Source: Deltaproteobacteria bacterium
Lineage (GTDB): Bacteria > Bdellovibrionota_C > UBA2361 > SZUA-149 > JADZAE01
Length of the DNA: 64,000 bases
Direction of reading: 5' to 3'
Assembly: GCA_020852715.1 (NCBI GenBank)
Contig: JADZAE010000082.1
Location: forward strand, 1 to 64,000
In this document: in pieces, positions 34,827 through 44,600 of the stretch
Layout of the letters: each line of letters opens with the position of its first letter
Numbering within the stretch: position 1 is the first letter of the stretch
Program-made: the position numbers and the translations under genes
The notes under the pieces: generated by a model
Database searches by the model: none
The model's input: only the letters and a program-made list of their open reading frames with translations
Told to the model about the DNA's origin: nothing

Positions 34827-35244
34827 GTAAAAATATAAAACTCTGAAAAATAAATTAATCTTTAAAAAGAAAAATACATATTGTTAAATCAGGCATTTGT
34901 AAACATTTTGCGCTTTCTTGACAAGATTCGTCGGCAATAAAAATCCCTCTTTATACGAAAATATAAACAGCGGCTGTAAATAGAGTAACTGCTGAGTGAT
35001 CTTGTGATGCGCTTTCCGGGCGAGCTTTCTAGGGGGTAACCTTAACAAAGCTCGTGCTTTAGAAGGAAAACTAACTCTTCACAAGATTATTAAACCTGCT
35101 TCAAGACAATAAAACTCTTGAAACAGATTCGTAACAAAAACTGATTACTGTTATTTATAAACGCTTAATTTTTTTAAAACTATTGTGCTCTTGAGTGATC
35201 ATTATAGTTAAACTTTTATTAATTTATATTTTTTCGAGGTTTAT
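34827..35244. other. 418-bp intergenic region with a long hairpin and a partial repeat match
   Basis: This is the divergent gap upstream of the unrecognised gene at 35245. CGAGCTTT (35021-35028) pairs with AAAGCTCG (35047-35054) around a loop containing AGGGGG. Just after it, ACTAACTCTTCACAAGATTA (35071-35090) closely matches ACTAAGCCTTCACAAGATTA of the structured repeat at 61517. No ORF or RNA gene is evident. A TTCGAGG ribosome-binding site lies before the ATG at 35245. Confidence 0.4.
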
Positions 35245-36390
35245 ATGTCTTTCATCGAAAATAAATCAATTGATTTCTTAGCTACCACGCTTGGCGTTGA
35301 TATCAGCGACTTTAGGACCGCTGGTTTAATAAACAAAATTAACAAGGAAAATAAATTTTCCAATTCTTTAGCCGCCTATTACACCGGGGGCAAAGATACG
35401 TCTTCCTCTGCTGTTAATGAGCATTTTTATGAATTACTCTCTCTGCAGTTAGATCATAAGAAAGACGAATTAAATGCCATTGAAAATAAAATAATTGAAG
35501 CCAGAAAAGAGATTAACGGTTCCGGCAAGAGCGACAATATGCAGCCCGGAATAGAATCATATGATGATTACGCTGAGGCCATGAAACTGGTGCTGGCACC
35601 AGATGCGCAAGGTAAAATCAATGAAGAACAGTTACAACACGGCATCGTTTATTACATGCTCAATAAACAAGACGAAAAGTTAGGTAAGGAATACTTAGAT
35701 ACATTTGAAAATATTGTCAGCAGCATGTCCGGAGAAGCTTCTCCGGAAGATATTGTAAAAGCAAGCTTGAAGATCCTTGTCTCCAATGGAAAAGTATCAG
35801 CCGAAGATGCTGAAAAAATTAACGGCATCAGCTTCCGCGCTGCGCAAATCGATGACAATCTGACCGCCCTTTATGACAGCAAAGGTAGCGAGTCTGATAA
35901 TACAATCGCCGCATTGCCCATGGAAGAAGCGCTAGAAAAAACTTTAGCAAATTTAGAAGGCCTGGAAACTGGAGAAATAACTGCCGACGCACGCTCTCTT
36001 AATGCTCCATCAAATGTTGCTCCACAGGCTATGGCCGGTGCAGCAGAAGGAGGGTTCCCAAACGGATCCGGAGGATCGGGACATGGCGGAGGGAAAGGCG
36101 GCTTTTTATGGAAGCCGATTTCTGAATCCGACGGTAAATTAGCTGTTCTATTGCCTTCTTCACTAACGGGCAGTGTTGCCGGACTTGAAATTTATTCAGG
36201 GGATCCGGAAAATGGCGGTCAACTATTAGACCGTGGACGTTTCACCGGCGCCACAAACGGTAACCGCGCGACATTCCGTTTTGGTAAGCCCGGCAGTGGG
36301 TATCCGGATAATTGTTATGTCGTGGCTCGTTTAGATAATGGGCAAACGCAAAAATTCCAAATTCCGGATTCTTCGCAGCGCGTAGAATAG
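35245..36390 (+). CDS. Unrecognised 381-aa protein: helical N-domain, Gly-rich linker, beta C-domain
   Basis: I do not recognise a family. Residues 1-250 are acidic, mostly helical and without a signal peptide. Residues 255-285 form a Gly/Ser linker (GGFPNGSGGSGHGGGKGGF). The last 95 residues begin FLWKPISESDGKLAVLLPSS and look like a small beta domain with an FRFGKPGSGYPDN motif. The C-terminal domain has the same outline as the end of the FG-GAP protein at 20462 (GGG-hydrophobic-Y/W-KP, then SLEI-like and an aromatic G-rich turn). A clear terminator follows. Absence of a signal peptide argues for a cytoplasmic protein or an unusual export route. Confidence 0.6.
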   Translation: MSFIENKSIDFLATTLGVDISDFRTAGLINKINKENKFSNSLAAYYTGGKDTSSSAVNEHFYELLSLQLDHKKDELNAIENKIIEARKEINGSGKSDNMQPGIESYDDYAEAMKLVLAPDAQGKINEEQLQHGIVYYMLNKQDEKLGKEYLDTFENIVSSMSGEASPEDIVKASLKILVSNGKVSAEDAEKINGISFRAAQIDDNLTALYDSKGSESDNTIAALPMEEALEKTLANLEGLETGEITADARSLNAPSNVAPQAMAGAAEGGFPNGSGGSGHGGGKGGFLWKPISESDGKLAVLLPSSLTGSVAGLEIYSGDPENGGQLLDRGRFTGATNGNRATFRFGKPGSGYPDNCYVVARLDNGQTQKFQIPDSSQRVE

Positions 36391-36403
36391 CCAATACTTC
36401 TTG

Positions 36404-36440
36404 GGCTGTGTAAGTCGTCCCACCTTATACAGCCTTTTTT
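36404..36440 (+). terminator. Intrinsic terminator after the gene at 35245
   Basis: GGCTGTGTAAG (36404-36414) pairs with CTTATACAGCC (36424-36434) with one mismatch or wobble, followed by TTTTTT and a second T-rich stretch. It lies between convergent genes and could also help end gpmI transcription. Confidence 0.85.
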
Positions 36441-36481
36441 ATTTTTTTGTCCGAAAAACAGCAAGAACTCGACTCGGCTCC

Positions 36482-38143
36482 CTACCTAAACTTTACCAGC
36501 GAAGGGGAAAAACCTTCAGGAGCTTCATAGCCTAAAAGATTAAAGGCTGTGGCCGCAATATTTGCTAAGCCCGCTGCTGGATTCTGAACTATTTCATAGT
36601 CACCGTTATTGGCACTATCATAAATAATAAATGGCACAGGGTTAAGGGTATGGCTAACTAATGGTTTTAGCTCTCCACGCTCATCGCGCTTATAAGCATT
36701 TTTCTTTTTGTCATACTCATACATCTCATCAGCATTGCCATGATCAGCAGTAATCAAGGCCACTCCGTTAACCTTATTAACTGCCTCCAGTAAACGAGCA
36801 AGACATAAATCTACGGTGCTTACAGCTATCACTGCGGCAGCAAAATTTCCGGTGTGACCGACCATATCGCCATTGGGTAAATTAATGCGAATTTGCTGAT
36901 ACTTTCCGGAAAGAACAGCCTTAATTGTAGCATCAGTAATCTCTGCCGCTTTCATCCAGGGGCGTTGCTCAAATGGGACAATATCAGAGTCAACTTGCAG
37001 ATAAGTTTCAAACTTCTCGTCGAACATGCCACTCCTATTACCGTTCCAAAAATAGGTTACGTGGCCATATTTCTGCGTTTCAGAACAAGCGAACTGGCGA
37101 ATTTGATTGCGCGCCAGATATTCGCCCATAGTATTTTCAATAGTCGGTGGATTAACCAAATAAGATTTAGGAATATGCAAGTCACCATCATATTGCATCA
37201 TACCGGCATAACAAACTTGGGGTAAGCGCTCGCGGTCAAAATATGGGAAATCCTGTTCTTCAAAAGCCAGACTAATTTCGATAGAACGATCTCCACGAAA
37301 ATTATAAAAAATGACGCCGTCGCCATCTTCAATGGGCCCTAGTGGCTGACCGTTCGCGTTAACAACCACAAACTCCGGCAAATTTTGATCCTGGATACCA
37401 GGATTTTCCTCACGATAAGCGGTAATTGCCTCAGTGGCCGACTTAAATGACCTACCCTTTCCTAGCACATGAGCATGCCAACCGCGCTTAACAATATTCC
37501 AATCTATCTGGTAGCGATCCATTGTTACCAACATGCGACCACCACCGGAGGCAATGCGATAATTTGCCCCACTCTGAGCATTAATCTCAGCAAGTTGTTT
37601 CTCTAAAGGCTCGATATACTGAAGTGCTGATGTTGGATCTACGTCACGACCATCAAGCAAAGGATGAACACAAACATTTTTTAATCCTTCGGCAGCGCTT
37701 TTTCTTAAAAGAGCAAACAAATGATCGATGTGCGCATGGACATTGCCATCGGAAAGTAACCCAATAAAATGCAATTTAGTATTATGAGATTTAACCTGTT
37801 GGATAATACGTTGCCACACTTCACCTTCATACAAACGTCCGCTGCTAATTGCTTCATTAACTAGCTTCGCTCCTTGAGCATAAACTCTGCCGGCTCCAAT
37901 AGCATTATGGCCAACCTCTGAGTTTCCCATATCGTCGTCCGAGGGCAACCCCACAGCGGTACCGTGAGCCATCAGCTTGGTCCAAGGACAGGTGCTAAAA
38001 AGTTTATTTAAGCTCGGGGTATATGCTCTTTTTACAGCATTCCCTTCATCATCACGGCCTAGACCGACGCCATCCATTACGACTATTAACTGTGGCCCTT
38101 TACGCCCCGAGAATTTCGCAAGCTTGGCTAACTCAAAATCCAT
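36482..38143 (-). CDS. gpmI: 2,3-bisphosphoglycerate-independent phosphoglycerate mutase
   Basis: A 553-aa glycolytic enzyme interconverting 3- and 2-phosphoglycerate with two Mn2+ ions. Asp24 in VVMDGVGLG and the catalytic Ser75 in DMGNSEVGHNAIGAG are present, with HVHAHIDHL, GRDVDPTSAL, NFRGDRSIEIS, and the second metal site LPNGDMVGHTG and TADHGNADEM. Length is slightly above the usual 510-520 aa, in line with the plant-like/trypanosomatid-like longer branch of the family. Monocistronic on the minus strand, convergent with the gene at 35245. A GGGGAA ribosome-binding site precedes the start. Confidence 0.96.
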   Translation of the reverse strand: MDFELAKLAKFSGRKGPQLIVVMDGVGLGRDDEGNAVKRAYTPSLNKLFSTCPWTKLMAHGTAVGLPSDDDMGNSEVGHNAIGAGRVYAQGAKLVNEAISSGRLYEGEVWQRIIQQVKSHNTKLHFIGLLSDGNVHAHIDHLFALLRKSAAEGLKNVCVHPLLDGRDVDPTSALQYIEPLEKQLAEINAQSGANYRIASGGGRMLVTMDRYQIDWNIVKRGWHAHVLGKGRSFKSATEAITAYREENPGIQDQNLPEFVVVNANGQPLGPIEDGDGVIFYNFRGDRSIEISLAFEEQDFPYFDRERLPQVCYAGMMQYDGDLHIPKSYLVNPPTIENTMGEYLARNQIRQFACSETQKYGHVTYFWNGNRSGMFDEKFETYLQVDSDIVPFEQRPWMKAAEITDATIKAVLSGKYQQIRINLPNGDMVGHTGNFAAAVIAVSTVDLCLARLLEAVNKVNGVALITADHGNADEMYEYDKKKNAYKRDERGELKPLVSHTLNPVPFIIYDSANNGDYEIVQNPAAGLANIAATAFNLLGYEAPEGFSPSLVKFR

Positions 38144-38219
38144 ATTCCCCTATGTTGTTTATATCATCTGTCCCGCAATGTTTGACAAAATTGTCGGCCC
38201 AAAGCGGATACTTTATGTT

Positions 38220-38978
38220 TTAGTAGCGACGATCATCAGGATAGGAATTCGTATTATATTCGGGGACAGAATCCGGATTATTTACTGGGCGGCGCGCCTC
38301 ATACGAATCGTTTTCAAAAATTACTTCCACTCGACGATTACGCGATCGACCGGCGTCTGTATTATTGGTAGCGATTGGATAACCCTCGCCAAAACCACGC
38401 ACACGCAAACGCGCCGGAGATACATTATTTTTCTCCAACTCCTTAGCTACGCTTTCCGCTCGGTTGATTGATAACTTTTCATTGTAGAGAGTGGTTCCGA
38501 CATTATCGGTATGCCCCTCTACCGATATCGTTCGACCGGTTTTGTTCGCCACCTTAGCAATTTCATGAACAGTTTTTCTTGCTGCCGAAGTTAAATCAGC
38601 GCGATCAAAAGCGAAAAGCACATCCGGTAGATTTACCACTACGCCACGTTTTGAGGAATACACATCCGCCCCTCCACGTTTAAGCTCTTCAATCAAACGC
38701 CGATTTTCATCGATTATCGCCTGCTGGCGCTCAACATCTGATTCCAATCTTCTATTTTGCTCATCTTGCTGATCAAACGCGTTACCGATTAGTGCTCCGC
38801 TAACCGCACCAATTCCCGCACCAATTGCTGTTCCGGCGCCAGCATGACCCGTGGCACTCCCAATAATCGCTCCCGTTCCGGCTCCGATAGCACCACCGGC
38901 AAGCGTGCCTTGAGTTGCCTTATTCATGGCACAGGAACTAAGAACAATAACAGCAATTAACAACAATGTGATTCGCAT
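38220..38978 (-). CDS. OmpA-family lipoprotein with glycine zipper
   Basis: A 252-aa outer-membrane lipoprotein. The signal peptide ends at VLSSC; a glycine-zipper segment (GAGTGAIIGSATGHAGAG, about residues 30-70) is followed by a short coiled coil and a C-terminal OmpA peptidoglycan-binding domain (VEGHTDNVGTTLYNEKLSIN, then RVRGFGEGYPIATN and RSRNRRVEVIFE). It would anchor the outer membrane to peptidoglycan. Its N-terminal half is nearly identical to the small lipoprotein at 40569, pointing to duplication. It lies 18 bp after the TPR glycine-zipper gene, probably in one operon. Confidence 0.92.
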   Translation of the reverse strand: MRITLLLIAVIVLSSCAMNKATQGTLAGGAIGAGTGAIIGSATGHAGAGTAIGAGIGAVSGALIGNAFDQQDEQNRRLESDVERQQAIIDENRRLIEELKRGGADVYSSKRGVVVNLPDVLFAFDRADLTSAARKTVHEIAKVANKTGRTISVEGHTDNVGTTLYNEKLSINRAESVAKELEKNNVSPARLRVRGFGEGYPIATNNTDAGRSRNRRVEVIFENDSYEARRPVNNPDSVPEYNTNSYPDDRRY

Positions 38979-38996
38979 AACAATCCTCTTTCTCTT

Positions 38997-40295
38997 TTAT
39001 TGATTCAATATGTTTAATCTTTCTTTAGCTGAAGCATTATCGGGATCTAGCTCTAAAGCTTTTCCCAAAGCAAAGCGAGCGTCTTCTTTACGTCCCAATT
39101 GCGTGTAGATCTGACCAATTTCTACGTGATAGCCGGCGAAACTGGGGCACAATCTAGCGGCACGACGCAAATAGAAAAGACGATCAGCATCGGATGAAGA
39201 ATTACGCGCACGAATTGCTTCTTGTTCGGCATTACTACATGCCGGATCAGCCGGTGCTTTCTTTGCTGCTGAGTCTACTGTTTTGGGCAGAGTTTCTACC
39301 GCCGGGGCCACGGCTGCCACCTGAGTAGCAGGTTGCGCGGTGGTAGAAACAGTCTTAACTGCCTCAGTTACAGCTTCCTCAGCATCATCTTGAGTTTCTT
39401 CGCCGATGGTGCCGGTGGCAGTATTGGAAGCAACACTACGTGCCGGCGGCAGCCCACTATCATTCTTTGCTTCAAGTGCACTGACGGCTGTGGTTTTAGC
39501 CGTTCCTTCTTTGGTTACGACAGCTGGCTTTGTCTTTACTTCTTCTGTTTTAATTGTAGTTCCTTTCTTTTCGACCCTTGTCGTCGCAGCTAATTTAGCC
39601 TTATCCTCTGCTGGCTTTTTTGTGGTAATTTCCGCGCTTTTCGCGGTCTTGCTTAATTCCTGTTTAGCAATTACTGGTTGTGCTTTTTTATTTTCCACAA
39701 TAGATTTACTAGAAGTAGTTTCAACATCATCACTTAGAGAAAATCTCTGCGCGCGTGGGTTCCCTTTATATCCTTCCTTGACATAGATCTTGGAACTTTT
39801 TGGATTATAATTTCGTGACAACATCGCACGACTGGAAGCTTGAGAAGCATTAGAAACAATCGCTGACTTGCTCGTTTTTGATTGCGTACTACGTGCTTTA
39901 TCTTCACGAGTTTTTTTCAACTCGTTTATTTTCATTTGTTGTTCTTCAATTACGCTATCTTGCTCTTGAACAATTTCCTGTCGTTTCTTCTTGTCTTGCC
40001 TTTCCATGACATTACCGATAACACCGCCTGCTGCAGCACCGGCAATCGTGCCCATAGCTAATCCTTCCCCGGCATTGCCAGAACTGGCGCCAATCGCTAA
40101 TCCTAAACCGGCACCAATTGCAGCGCCGGTAAGAGCACCTTTAGAGGTGGTTGATAATTGCGGCTCAGGTAAATTCAAATCAGGATCCTGTTTATTTAAA
40201 TAACTACAGCTAGAAAGCGGGAGAAGAATCAACAAACAAATGTTAGCGAATTTAAGTTGGTGATTTCCGGTGTTGACTAATCTGACTTCTTTCAT
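38997..40295 (-). CDS. Glycine-zipper lipoprotein with Lys/Thr-rich linker and C-terminal TPR
   Basis: A 432-aa protein from the ATG at 40295, chosen for its GAGGGGAAG ribosome-binding site; a GTG at 40346 would add 17 residues before the signal peptide and is unlikely. A lipobox LSSC ends the signal peptide. A glycine zipper follows, then a coiled coil, a long low-complexity Lys/Thr/Ala/Val stretch (about residues 135-345) and a TPR-like end (IGQIYTQLGRKEDARFALGK, ALELDPDN). The middle segment probably spans the periplasm or wall, TonB-linker fashion. Function is not known; it accompanies the OmpA lipoprotein downstream. Confidence 0.75.
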   Translation of the reverse strand: MKEVRLVNTGNHQLKFANICLLILLPLSSCSYLNKQDPDLNLPEPQLSTTSKGALTGAAIGAGLGLAIGASSGNAGEGLAMGTIAGAAAGGVIGNVMERQDKKKRQEIVQEQDSVIEEQQMKINELKKTREDKARSTQSKTSKSAIVSNASQASSRAMLSRNYNPKSSKIYVKEGYKGNPRAQRFSLSDDVETTSSKSIVENKKAQPVIAKQELSKTAKSAEITTKKPAEDKAKLAATTRVEKKGTTIKTEEVKTKPAVVTKEGTAKTTAVSALEAKNDSGLPPARSVASNTATGTIGEETQDDAEEAVTEAVKTVSTTAQPATQVAAVAPAVETLPKTVDSAAKKAPADPACSNAEQEAIRARNSSSDADRLFYLRRAARLCPSFAGYHVEIGQIYTQLGRKEDARFALGKALELDPDNASAKERLNILNQ

Positions 40296-40568
40296 CTTAC
40301 TTCCCCTCTTCAAGTTGCAATCATATAAGACGCATAAGATCTTCACTAATTCATATAGAAAAGAATATGCTCGGAATTTTTAAATTTATACATAGACCCA
40401 CTAACTCCACACAAACAACCAGCGTTCGGGTAGAACACTGGGCAAAGATTAATGGGGTTATCAGGTGGAAAGATAACTTAGTACTATCAGCCTAGCCAGC
40501 AAAATTTTAACAAACATAAAGCTGTTAGCTATAAGGCTAATAGACTAAGTTTTCTATAAATTCTCTAA

Positions 40569-40916
40569 TCAATAGCGGCGATAGCTATCATCATAGCGTT
40601 GTTGGCGCTTCATATCATCGATTTCACGCCTTTGCCTTTCGATCTCTTCTTGTTGACGCAGCTGTTTTTCTTCTACGCGCTGACGTTCCTGATCCTGGTT
40701 ATCCATCTCATTACCAATTAAAACTCCACCCAGAGCACCAATACCAGCACCAATAGCCGTGCCAGCGCCGGCATGCCCTGTAGCACTACCAATAATCGCG
40801 CCCGTGCCGGCTCCCAGAGCGCCGCCAGCTAAAGCACCTTTTGTCGCTTTATTTGTAGAACAAGCAGCCAACATCAAGACCATCGACAAAATGACTAAAA
40901 TTTTTCCGTTTTTCAT
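40569..40916 (-). CDS. Small glycine-zipper lipoprotein
   Basis: A 115-aa lipoprotein: signal peptide with lipobox LAAC, a glycine zipper (GAGTGAIIGSATGHAGAG) shared almost exactly with the OmpA lipoprotein at 38220, and a charged Gln/Arg/Glu coiled coil with a Tyr-rich end (RYDDSYRRY). It resembles YMGG/SlyB-type glycine-zipper proteins. It lacks the peptidoglycan-binding domain. Probably an outer-membrane-inserted oligomeric lipoprotein; role unknown. Confidence 0.8.
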   Translation of the reverse strand: MKNGKILVILSMVLMLAACSTNKATKGALAGGALGAGTGAIIGSATGHAGAGTAIGAGIGALGGVLIGNEMDNQDQERQRVEEKQLRQQEEIERQRREIDDMKRQQRYDDSYRRY

Positions 40917-41089
40917 TCTTTCCTCCTAGCTGAAACTGCAAATACTAACCATCCGAGGCAATTATATATACGATAAAAGTGTCACTTCGCTAGATTGTTT
41001 TTCGCTACGCGCCCAGTGGCATTGTAGCATATGCCAGTAGGGTTTTGCTGAGTGTTTTGCCCACTAAGTATTTCTGCATTATTTTTATG

Positions 41090-41590
41090 TTAGTTAGGGC
41101 AGGTGGATAATTTCGAGGCCTGAGAAAAGAAAAGCATTTTTATTAATAAGATAGCTACACCCACGCAAATAGAGCTGTCGGCAATGTTAAAAGCAGGCCA
41201 GTGATAAGTGCCTATGTAGAAATCAAGGAAGTCGACAACAGAATCAAAGCGAAAGCGATCTATAATATTGCCCACTGCTCCGCTAAGTATCATCACCAAA
41301 CCAATAAGGCTACTTTTGTCTTTTTTGGCATCTTGAAGCATGAAACGAAACACAACAAATAAAGCAATAATAGAAACAACACCCAAGATTAAACGCCGCG
41401 GCAAATCGGGCAATTGGCTAAACATTCCAAAAGCCGCACCACGATTATAGACCAGAGTAAAATTAAATAGACCAGGAATTACCTCTATCCCTTTACCTTC
41501 AGCAAGCGTGATCGCGGCCCAATACTTAGTCACCTGGTCTAGCACAAGAATAACGAGAAACAACAAACAACTAAACATCAACTTTTTCAT
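41090..41590 (-). CDS. lspA: Lipoprotein signal peptidase (signal peptidase II)
   Basis: A 166-aa inner-membrane aspartic protease with four membrane helices. The family motifs LDQVTKYW, VYNRGAAFGMF, GNIIDRFRF..VVDF and FNIADSSICVG contain the two catalytic aspartates (in IIDR and IADS). It cleaves the signal peptides of diacylglyceryl-modified prolipoproteins, such as the three encoded just downstream. It follows ileS by 17 bp; ileS-lspA is a widespread operon order. Confidence 0.97.
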   Translation of the reverse strand: MKKLMFSCLLFLVILVLDQVTKYWAAITLAEGKGIEVIPGLFNFTLVYNRGAAFGMFSQLPDLPRRLILGVVSIIALFVVFRFMLQDAKKDKSSLIGLVMILSGAVGNIIDRFRFDSVVDFLDFYIGTYHWPAFNIADSSICVGVAILLIKMLFFSQASKLSTCPN

Positions 41591-41607
41591 TAAATATCCG
41601 TAACTTG

Positions 41608-44600
41608 TTATCCTTGCGGACGAGTTAAACTGATAATAATCGACTTGCCATCTATCTCCTGTGCTTCGACCGCAGAGAACGTTGGAGAAATTTCGTTTTC
41701 CGACTTTGCGGCAATCATTTCAACGGCTAGCACTTCTTCCATCACGTAATGGCGATGAGAATCTAAGGCCAGTGAAATATGCGGGCAAGCTGTCATGTAA
41801 CGCACAATTATTCGATCACTAACTTCAAAATTGCTTTCTTTTCTAAGCTTTTGCACACGATTGACAAATTCACGAGCTAAGCCCTCTAAGCGTAACTCAC
41901 TGGTCACGGTGGTATCTAACATTACAGTGATCTGTCCCGAAGACGCCGCCGCCTTAATGCCGGCATTAACAGTGCGCATGACTAAAATCTCTTTTAAAGT
42001 AATATCCAAATCCCGGAATTTTATTGAGCCACCTTTTTCTAAATTCCATATCTCTGGACTAGTTAAGTGTTCTATCTTTTTTCTAAGCTCTGCCATCCCA
42101 TCGGAACCCAATCTCGGACCTAAAACGCCACCCAATAATTTCGTATTGAGCTGCGCTTTGAGCGACACATACTTAGACTCTTCCATGCTGTATTCTATCT
42201 TCTTTACATTTAACTCATCGCGAATATAGCCATCTAAGGTCTTGATGCGCGCGATAACTTGAGCATCCGGGTAAATTATCGTCAGACAAGCCAACGGTTG
42301 ACGAACCTTTAATCCTTGTGCGTTACGAATGTTTCTGCCCAATAAGATAATCTCTTCAAACAGCTCCATCGCTTGTTCTAATTCCGGTTGAATCACAGCG
42401 CCCTCCAGTTCCTCAACTTTAGGAAAAGGATTCAAATGAACGCTTGTCGGATCAACATTCTTCACTCCTTGGGCTAAATTACGAAAAATTTCTTCGGAGA
42501 TAAAAGGAGCTAGTGGCGCCAAAGCACGTACAAAAGTAAGCAATACCTTATGCAGAGTGCTATAAGCGGAAAATTTATCAGCAATTTCTTCTGCTGTAGA
42601 GCCAGCCCAAAAACGGCGACGATTTAAGCGAATATACCAATTGGTTAGCTGATCAACAAAATCCAGCAATGGCGGCACCGCCGCATATAGGCGATAATTG
42701 GTCATCGCGTAATCGACCGCTTCGACTAGGGAAGCAACCTTCGATAAAATCCAGCGATCCAACAAATTATTCACTGTCGTTTTATTACTCTGCTCCGGTG
42801 TCCAATTATCAACCAAAGCATAAGTTACAAAAAAGTTATATGCGTTCCAAAGGGGTAACAAAGTTGAACGCACTATTTGCTTTACATTGGCCTCACTAAA
42901 ACGAACATCATCGGCCCGCGTTGCCGGCGATCCAAGCAAAGATAAACGCAGTGCATCAGCACCGTGTTTATCCATTACCTCCTCAGGCGGAGCATAATTT
43001 TTTAAAGATTTGGACATCTTCTTGCCGTCTTCGGCTAGCACGATACCATTAACTATAACGTTCTTAAACGCCGGCCTTTTTAATAAAGCCGTGGAAAGAA
43101 CAAGCAATGTATAAAACCAACCGCGTGTTTGATCGACGCCTTCAGCAATAAAATTTGCCGGAAAATTCAATTCAAATTCATCCTTGTTCTCGAAAGGATA
43201 ATGCCATTGCGCATAGGGCATGGAGCCGCTTTCAAACCAACAGTCGAGCACCTCGGGAACGCGCTTCATTTGCCCGGAAGAGCATTTTTCACACTTCCAG
43301 GTTAAATGATCAATGAAGTGGCTATGCAAATCTGATATTTTTTCTCCGCTTTTTTCTTCCAAATCTTTCACTGATCCTAAACATACAATCTGTCCGCAGT
43401 TGGGACACTTCCAAATAGGAATCGGTGTGCCCCAGAATCGGTTACGCGAAATTGCCCAATCGCGCGCCCCAGCAAGCCAATAACCGAATCTTCCATCTTT
43501 GATATGTTCCGGAACCCAGTTGATCTGTTGATTATTTTCCACCAGTTCCTCACGAAAAGACTCGACACGGACAAACCATGTGGAAATTGATTTATAAATC
43601 AGCGGAGTATCGGTGCGCCAACAATAAGGATAGGAGTGCTCAATGGTGCCGTGTTTAACCAATGCGCCTCGCGCTTTTAAATCTAGAATGATTTTTGCGT
43701 CAGCATCTTTCACCATCAGCCCCTGGTATTCAGGGCACTTATCAGTAAAACAACCATTTTCATCAACCGGATCAGCAATTGGAATCTTATGCTCAACAAA
43801 CACTCGCAAGTCATCTTCACCAAAAGAGGCCAAATGCACGATACCAGTGCCGTCTTCGGCTGTAATAAAATCACCCTTATAAATACGAAAAGCGTTATTT
43901 GCTCTATCCGCTTCGAAAAAGTCGAAAAATGGAGTGTACTCCAACCCTAATAACTTTTCGCCTTTTATCTCAGCCAAGACATGATAATTCTGGACAAAAT
44001 CTTCTGATTTTTTGTTCTTTTTTGGTGCCACCTCAGGGAAATGTACAGCTAGTAAATCGCTGGCTACGATGGCTATCTCTTTATCGCCGGCATTTAAAAC
44101 CAAAGAATAATTAATCTCCGGGTTAACAGCCAAAGCCATATTACTGGGAATTGTCCAGGGGGTTGTCGTCCAAACATAAGCATAAATCGGGTAGTTGGTT
44201 GAAATATTTTCTAGCCCCAAATGCTGAAGAACATTTCCCCTTAAGGCAGCGCGTAAAGTAATGGCCGGATCTTGAACCTGCTTATAATTCAAGTTTACTT
44301 CAAAATTACTTAGCGGTGTATTCATCGCCCAAGAATATGGAACGCATTTTACTCCCTCATACACCAAACCCCTTTCATAGAGACTTTTCAGTACCCACCA
44401 GATGGACTCCATATAATTAAGATCCATCGTTTTATACTGGCGGGTCATATCCACCCAACGTCCAATACGCTCAACGGAGCTTTCCCACTCTTTAGTGTAG
44501 CGCTGAACTATTTTGCGACATTCTTCATTGAACTTCGCTACTCCATATTGTCGAATTTCTTTGGCGCCGCTGAGGTCAAGAGTTTTTTGAATCTCAAATT

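Noticed and set aside
34980..35110. Cyclic-di-GMP (GEMM) or other known riboswitch upstream of the 381-aa protein
   Set aside because: The hairpin is real, but the GEMM tetraloop/receptor sequences are absent and no other riboswitch core is recognised.
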